NCBI GenBank assembly: GCA_964343305.1
Contig: CAYFJO010000452.1
Span: forward strand, 1 to 8,476
DNA from: CAYFJO01 sp964343305
GTDB taxonomy: Bacteria > Planctomycetota > Planctomycetia > Pirellulales > Pirellulaceae
Direction of reading: 5' to 3'
Length of the DNA: 8,476 nucleotides
Positions within the stretch are counted from its first letter, which is position 1; the number at the start of each line of letters is the position of its first letter. This document shows positions 5,764 through 8,476 of the stretch, one piece after another. The notes beneath the pieces were generated by a model, which was given only the letters and a program-made list of their open reading frames with translations, did not search any database and had not been told where the DNA came from. A program made the position numbers and the translations under genes.

Positions 5764-7128
5764 TTGTCGAAACAACGGACGACAGCCAATCGATCGACTG
5801 AGCCAATCCTAGCGAGAGGGCAACTGAGTTTTGTCGAGCATTGCCTTTGCCCTCTGCATGTAAACGCCGTCGATTCCAACGACCACACTCACAAATTCGA
5901 ATATTTCTATACGGACGGCGCCAAGAATCGTCGAAAAGCACAAGTGCGCGTGCGCTGCCCGAACGGATTGTCAGGAACCGACGAGTTCTTTCTCTGGGGC
6001 CTGCTAGGACTCACATTCAGGCAAGCCGCGCCAACTTTTCAGTTTTGTGCGACGAGCCACTATTGTTTGAAACAGCTCGGATGTATCTCAAGCACGTCCA
6101 AAGGCGGGAAGAACTATGCGCAATTTCGACAGTCGCTTGAGCGTCTCGCATCCGCTACTTACCAAAATGATGCGTTTTACGATCCAGTTCGTTGTGAGCA
6201 TCGTGAAGTCAGCTTCGGGATATTGAGCTACAGTCTGCCCATCGACGCAGATTCGTCGCGCGCCTGGCGCATTGTATGGGATCCGTTGTTCTTTGAGTTC
6301 ACGCAGGCAACAAGCGGACACTTGTCGTTTGACCTGGACTTGTATCGCCGACTTGACGCTGGCAGTCGCCGACTATTTCTACTTCTCAAAAAGATCTTTT
6401 GGCGTCGCAGGAAATCACCCACGTTCGACGTTCGTCATTTAGCCACCAACGTCCTAGGATACTCTCGTGATCTCGACACCAAAACGCTCAAAGCGAAGGT
6501 AAAACGTTGCACACAAATCTTGATACAACACGACATCATCAAGATTCCAAACGACGCAGGGATTGGCAGTTTGTTTGACAAGCGCGCAAAAGGCACCTAT
6601 TCAATCTGTTTTCACCGCGGGAGATATTTTGATCGCCCGAATCGCCCGTCCAAGCCACCGGGTATCATTGACTCGCCTTTGTACGACCCACTTCACGCCG
6701 TCGGCTTCGATAGCCGTTCGATTGGGCGCATTGTCACCAGTTTCAAATATCGAGACATTCAAATGTGGACTGATGTAACGCTGGCCGCTCTGGAACGAAA
6801 GGGTCGAGCGTTCTTTCGCGTGAGTCCCGAAGCATTCTTCATGGACAACATTCAAAACGCCGCCCAAGGCCGTCGAACGCCGCCAGATTGGTTTCTTGAA
6901 ATCCAAAAGCAAGAGAACACAACCAACAGTAGTTCTCGGCGAGACGGAGCATCAGACGCGCAGCTTACACGTGCGATAAACGTAAAGTCTGCCAATAATC
7001 GCACGCAACACGAGCAATTGGTGGAAGAGGTTTTTTCGCGATTCCGCGCCGTCGGCCAATCCGAGGATAAAGCGCGACACAATGCGCATCGCGTCGCGCG
7101 CCACTCGAACGTCATAATTCGCAAATAG
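5764..7128 (+). CDS. RPA-type plasmid replication initiator
   Basis: This 454-residue protein matches the layout of the replication initiator protein A (RPA) family, which binds iterons at an origin and opens it with DnaA. In order: KFEYFYTDG (44-52) and GLSGTDEFFLWGLLGL (68-83) begin the first winged helix. A helix with YCLKQLG (100-106) and the family-like NYAQFRQSLERLASATYQNDAFYDP (117-141) complete it. The WDPLFFEFTQA..GHLSFDLDLYRRL block (172-197) follows, then a second winged helix (about 200-260). A segment at about 308-380 with FFRVSPEAFFMDNI resembles the usual C-terminal part of the family. The last 70 residues are Ser/Arg/Asn rich and variable. Only TTG at 5764-5766 is available as a start after an in-frame stop at 5734, and its ribosome site is weak, which suits limited Rep synthesis. 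The origin lies directly downstream. Confidence 0.85.
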   Translation: MSKQRTTANRSTEPILARGQLSFVEHCLCPLHVNAVDSNDHTHKFEYFYTDGAKNRRKAQVRVRCPNGLSGTDEFFLWGLLGLTFRQAAPTFQFCATSHYCLKQLGCISSTSKGGKNYAQFRQSLERLASATYQNDAFYDPVRCEHREVSFGILSYSLPIDADSSRAWRIVWDPLFFEFTQATSGHLSFDLDLYRRLDAGSRRLFLLLKKIFWRRRKSPTFDVRHLATNVLGYSRDLDTKTLKAKVKRCTQILIQHDIIKIPNDAGIGSLFDKRAKGTYSICFHRGRYFDRPNRPSKPPGIIDSPLYDPLHAVGFDSRSIGRIVTSFKYRDIQMWTDVTLAALERKGRAFFRVSPEAFFMDNIQNAAQGRRTPPDWFLEIQKQENTTNSSSRRDGASDAQLTRAINVKSANNRTQHEQLVEEVFSRFRAVGQSEDKARHNAHRVARHSNVIIRK

Positions 7129-7150
7129 CCATTCGAGCTTCACCACGGAA

Positions 7151-7171
7151 TTATCCACAATCTTATCCACA
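7151..7171 (+). promoter_or_regulatory. Two perfect tandem DnaA boxes
   Basis: TTATCCACA occurs at 7151-7159 and again at 7163-7171 in the same orientation, separated by three bases. This is the strict consensus box bound by DnaA in Escherichia coli and, with little change, in most bacteria. They start 22 bases beyond the rep stop codon and lie beside an AT-rich stretch, as expected at an origin where DnaA helps the plasmid initiator to open DNA. Confidence 0.85.
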
Positions 7172-7172
7172 G

Positions 7173-7217
7173 GCAAGATTGTTTTGTTTACAGGTACTAC
7201 TTTGTACAAGTACTTTG
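7173..7217. other. AT-rich segment with TACTTTG repeats, likely unwinding element
   Basis: The stretch is about one third G+C. It contains TACTTTG at 7198-7204 and 7211-7217 (13-base period) and the palindrome TTGTACAA at 7202-7209. AT-rich 13-mers beside DnaA boxes are typical of DNA unwinding elements, so strand opening here is a reasonable inference. Only two repeats are seen. Confidence 0.5.
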
Positions 7218-7303
7218 GCGGGCCGAGTCTGCAACCGTGGCCAACCTGAATTCTGCAGTTAAACCAGTAGCTTGGCAGTGATACCGTTGGCGGCATCCAC
7301 GAG

Positions 7304-7392
7304 AAAAGGTGACGCGGAATCCACCAGTACATGGCAAAAGGTAACGCCAGGTCCACCAACTCGACCCGAAAAACGTGACGCGAAGTCCACCA
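7304..7392 (+). repeat. Three 23-bp iterons
   Basis: Units lie at 7304-7326, 7336-7358 and 7370-7392. All share AAAA, then S-GT-R-ACGC, a variable four-base middle, and TCCACCA; 17 of 23 positions are invariant. Starts are 32 and 34 bases apart, close to three helical turns, so bound proteins would line up on about the same face. A degenerate partial copy (GCGG-C-ATCCACGA, 7291-7302) precedes the first unit. These are the probable Rep-binding sites of the origin. The last unit ends three bases from the exonuclease stop codon. Confidence 0.85.
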
Positions 7393-7395
7393 TCG

Positions 7396-7788
7396 TTATG
7401 CAACTTTCGTCTTGCGTCGAATCAGGCTGTGTTCAGAGATCACCCGATACAATTGTACTGTCGCTCGAACATCAACCAATGCATCGTGAGCGTCACATTT
7501 CCGTAGCGGCACACCGAAGTACTCGCACAAGGTTGTCAGTCGGTAATCATGCGGCGCCGTCAGGTGTTGGTGTTCTTGGAACAACCAAACGGCTCGATCG
7601 TAATGGTTCTTGCGCAACACCTCGCGAGCGACCTCGAATTCGTTGAATCGTATTTTGACCTCGAATGTTTCCAATTCTTTCAGCGAACGATCGACAGCGA
7701 CGGCGGCGATCTGAATGATCGGCCGCGTCAATTCGAGGCCGCCCGTCTCCAGGTCAATAAAGACCAGCCTTTCGTTTGTCATCGACAT
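7396..7788 (-). CDS. Shortened DEDDh 3'-5' exonuclease (DnaQ-like)
   Basis: The fold is that of DnaQ/RNase T-type exonucleases, which remove nucleotides from 3' ends using two metal ions. Exo I is clear: FIDLETGG (10-17) with Asp12 and Glu14. The last motif is also clear: AHDALVD (100-106), giving the His101 and Asp106 of the DEDDh type. The product has only 130 residues, against the usual 170 or more. The stretch where Exo II (HNxxFD-like, with the middle catalytic Asp) should lie, between the YDRAVW helix (63-68) and LTTLCEYFGV (84-93), is missing. It may be inactive, or another Asp (for example Asp81) may substitute. ATG at 7788 lies eight bases after the preceding stop without a good ribosome site, suggesting translational coupling. 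It converges on rep, with the origin between. Confidence 0.8.
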   Translation of the reverse strand: MSMTNERLVFIDLETGGLELTRPIIQIAAVAVDRSLKELETFEVKIRFNEFEVAREVLRKNHYDRAVWLFQEHQHLTAPHDYRLTTLCEYFGVPLRKCDAHDALVDVRATVQLYRVISEHSLIRRKTKVA

Positions 7789-7796
7789 GGCAATTG

Positions 7797-8144
7797 CTAC
7801 GCGGCTGATGACACTTCGTCTTTGCTGTCTTGAATCGAATCTTGTTGGTCTGTCGGCTTGCGGTCGATCGTGGTGATACGAATAAACTCAGAAGCCTCTT
7901 GGATGACCTCGAATAAAGCGTCTTCGTTCGACTCAAAGTAGTTTTGTGAGTATCCTTCCTTATCGCCGCTTTTGGTTTTCCACGAGCGGCTGAGCGAGAA
8001 TTCCAGGTATCGATATCCGGTCGACGTCTGACGTGGCCAGACGCTGGCCGCAATCGCGCCGCGCCGAAAAACTTTCAATGGTTGAGCGACGTTACCATTC
8101 GCTTTCTCTCGTTTTGTCTCCTGCTTGTTCGTTTCCGTTGTCAT
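7797..8144 (-). CDS. Small putative ssDNA-binding-like protein
   Basis: The product has 115 residues. A Lys/Glu-rich, probably disordered N-terminus (1-20) precedes a beta-rich core (about 23-70), which begins PLKVFRRGAIAASVW, continues YRYLEFSLSRSW and ends GYSQNYF. A helix (74-89) follows, then an acidic tail (94-115, with DSKDEVSS). The core recalls small planctomycete proteins with a K-x-R-x-G-x-I-x-A-x-V/I-W strand, a Y-x-V/L-x-x-S-R strand and an F-x-x-x-D-L helix. It also recalls PC4-type folds. DNA binding is therefore an inference from resemblance, not proof; acidic tails are common in SSBs. ATG at 8144-8142 is preferred over GTG at 8153 because AGAGG lies eight bases ahead of it. 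It leads a two-gene operon with the exonuclease. Confidence 0.7.
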   Translation of the reverse strand: MTTETNKQETKREKANGNVAQPLKVFRRGAIAASVWPRQTSTGYRYLEFSLSRSWKTKSGDKEGYSQNYFESNEDALFEVIQEASEFIRITTIDRKPTDQQDSIQDSKDEVSSAA

Positions 8145-8165
8145 ACTGCGCACCTCTTTTCATCA

Positions 8166-8204
8166 ACGGTGATTAACATTCTGTGACGGAAATATCACAA
8201 TTTG
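8166..8204 (-). promoter_or_regulatory. Promoter/operator candidate for the exonuclease operon
   Basis: Read on the minus strand, TTGTGA is followed after 17 bases by GTTAAT, a reasonable -35/-10 pair pointing at the gene starting at 8144. The spacer overlaps an inverted repeat TGTGA-N8-TCACA (8182-8199), which would let a dimeric repressor or activator act at this promoter. The half sites resemble those of the CRP family, but the eight-base spacing differs from the usual six. Confidence 0.35.
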
Positions 8205-8476
8205 GCGAAAACCGCAAAATACGCTATCAAGACAAAGCCTGTCGGCATGTTCAGCCGACGGCAGTCGTTATGCTCACGCACAACGTAGTCGCTGAAACTC
8301 GGCGCGATATAAAGCCGGGCATAAGGTGACGAGCTGACGTCTTCTGTTGGGGTGAAGCGGGTCCAGGAATCTTGGTTTCATCAACCAGGGATAAGGACTG
8401 GAGTTTCGCTAACTTCCTTGCGCTTGCCCTTCGAGCTAAGTACGTGGAGACGCGTTCGCTTAGTTCAATGGAGGCT
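8205..8476. other. Right edge, no supported gene
   Basis: No frame with a start codon and motif is visible here. A minus-strand frame stays open from the window edge to a stop at 8251 (75 codons), and a plus-strand frame from GTG at 8352 stays open to the edge. Both lengths are within chance and the predicted peptides look like nothing I know. Either could be the end of a real gene cut off by the window. Confidence 0.4.
8241..8259. repeat. Short perfect hairpin
   Basis: GTCGGC (8241-8246) pairs with GCCGAC (8254-8259) around a seven-base loop. No T run follows on either strand, so it is a poor terminator. It sits in the gene-free right edge. Confidence 0.4.

Larger units (their letters stand above)
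7151..7392. other. Putative plasmid replication origin (oriV)
   Basis: Three classical origin elements occur in sequence within 242 bases between the 3' ends of rep and the exonuclease gene. These are tandem perfect DnaA boxes (7151-7171), an AT-rich stretch (7173-7216, about one third G+C against roughly one half around it) and direct-repeat iterons (7304-7392). Together with an adjacent RPA-type initiator, this is the expected arrangement of an iteron-controlled theta origin. The call is inference from arrangement. The window alone does not show that this replicon is extrachromosomal today. Confidence 0.8.

Noticed and set aside
8251..8476. 75-codon open minus-strand frame entering from the right edge
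   Set aside because: The length is within chance for six frames, and the peptide has no recognised feature; it cannot be judged without sequence beyond the window.

Overview
This window looks like the replication and maintenance backbone of a bacterial plasmid or plasmid-derived replicon. It holds a parA-parB partition pair, a divergent RPA-type replication initiator, and an iteron/DnaA-box origin just 3' of the initiator. The small ssDNA-binding-like protein and the initiator resemble proteins I associate with Planctomycetes, and the non-ATG starts and moderate G+C fit. That assignment is from memory, not a search, and I hold it at moderate confidence.

Layout. A minus-strand gene for a single-pass membrane protein runs off the left edge (1-412). 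Positions 413-1567 contain no convincing protein gene. Instead there is a promoter-plus-terminator arrangement that could make a roughly 90-nt RNA (427-552) and an unusual density of inverted repeats, including a 147-bp MITE-like fold (743-889). From 5527 down to 1568 four genes lie head to tail on the minus strand: parA, parB, a two-helix membrane protein and a class-V-type PLP-dependent enzyme. The last two look like accessory cargo or an extension of the par operon. A 236-bp divergent region (5528-5763) with palindromes separates parA from rep (5764-7128, plus strand).

The putative origin follows at about 7151-7392: two perfect tandem DnaA boxes, an AT-rich stretch with a 13-nt periodic repeat, and three 23-nt direct repeats spaced about three helical turns apart. 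Converging on the origin from the right is a minus-strand pair (8144-7396): a small basic/acidic-tailed protein, then a shortened DEDDh exonuclease that lacks the recognisable Exo II motif. The last 320 bases hold a promoter/operator candidate and a short hairpin but no supported gene.

How it works together (inference): Rep and host DnaA would open the origin at 7151-7392, ParA and ParB would segregate the replicon, and the exonuclease/ssDNA-binding-like pair may help process DNA near the origin. The PLP enzyme and its membrane partner have no obvious replicon role. Nothing here is a CRISPR array, tRNA, rRNA or complete insertion sequence.
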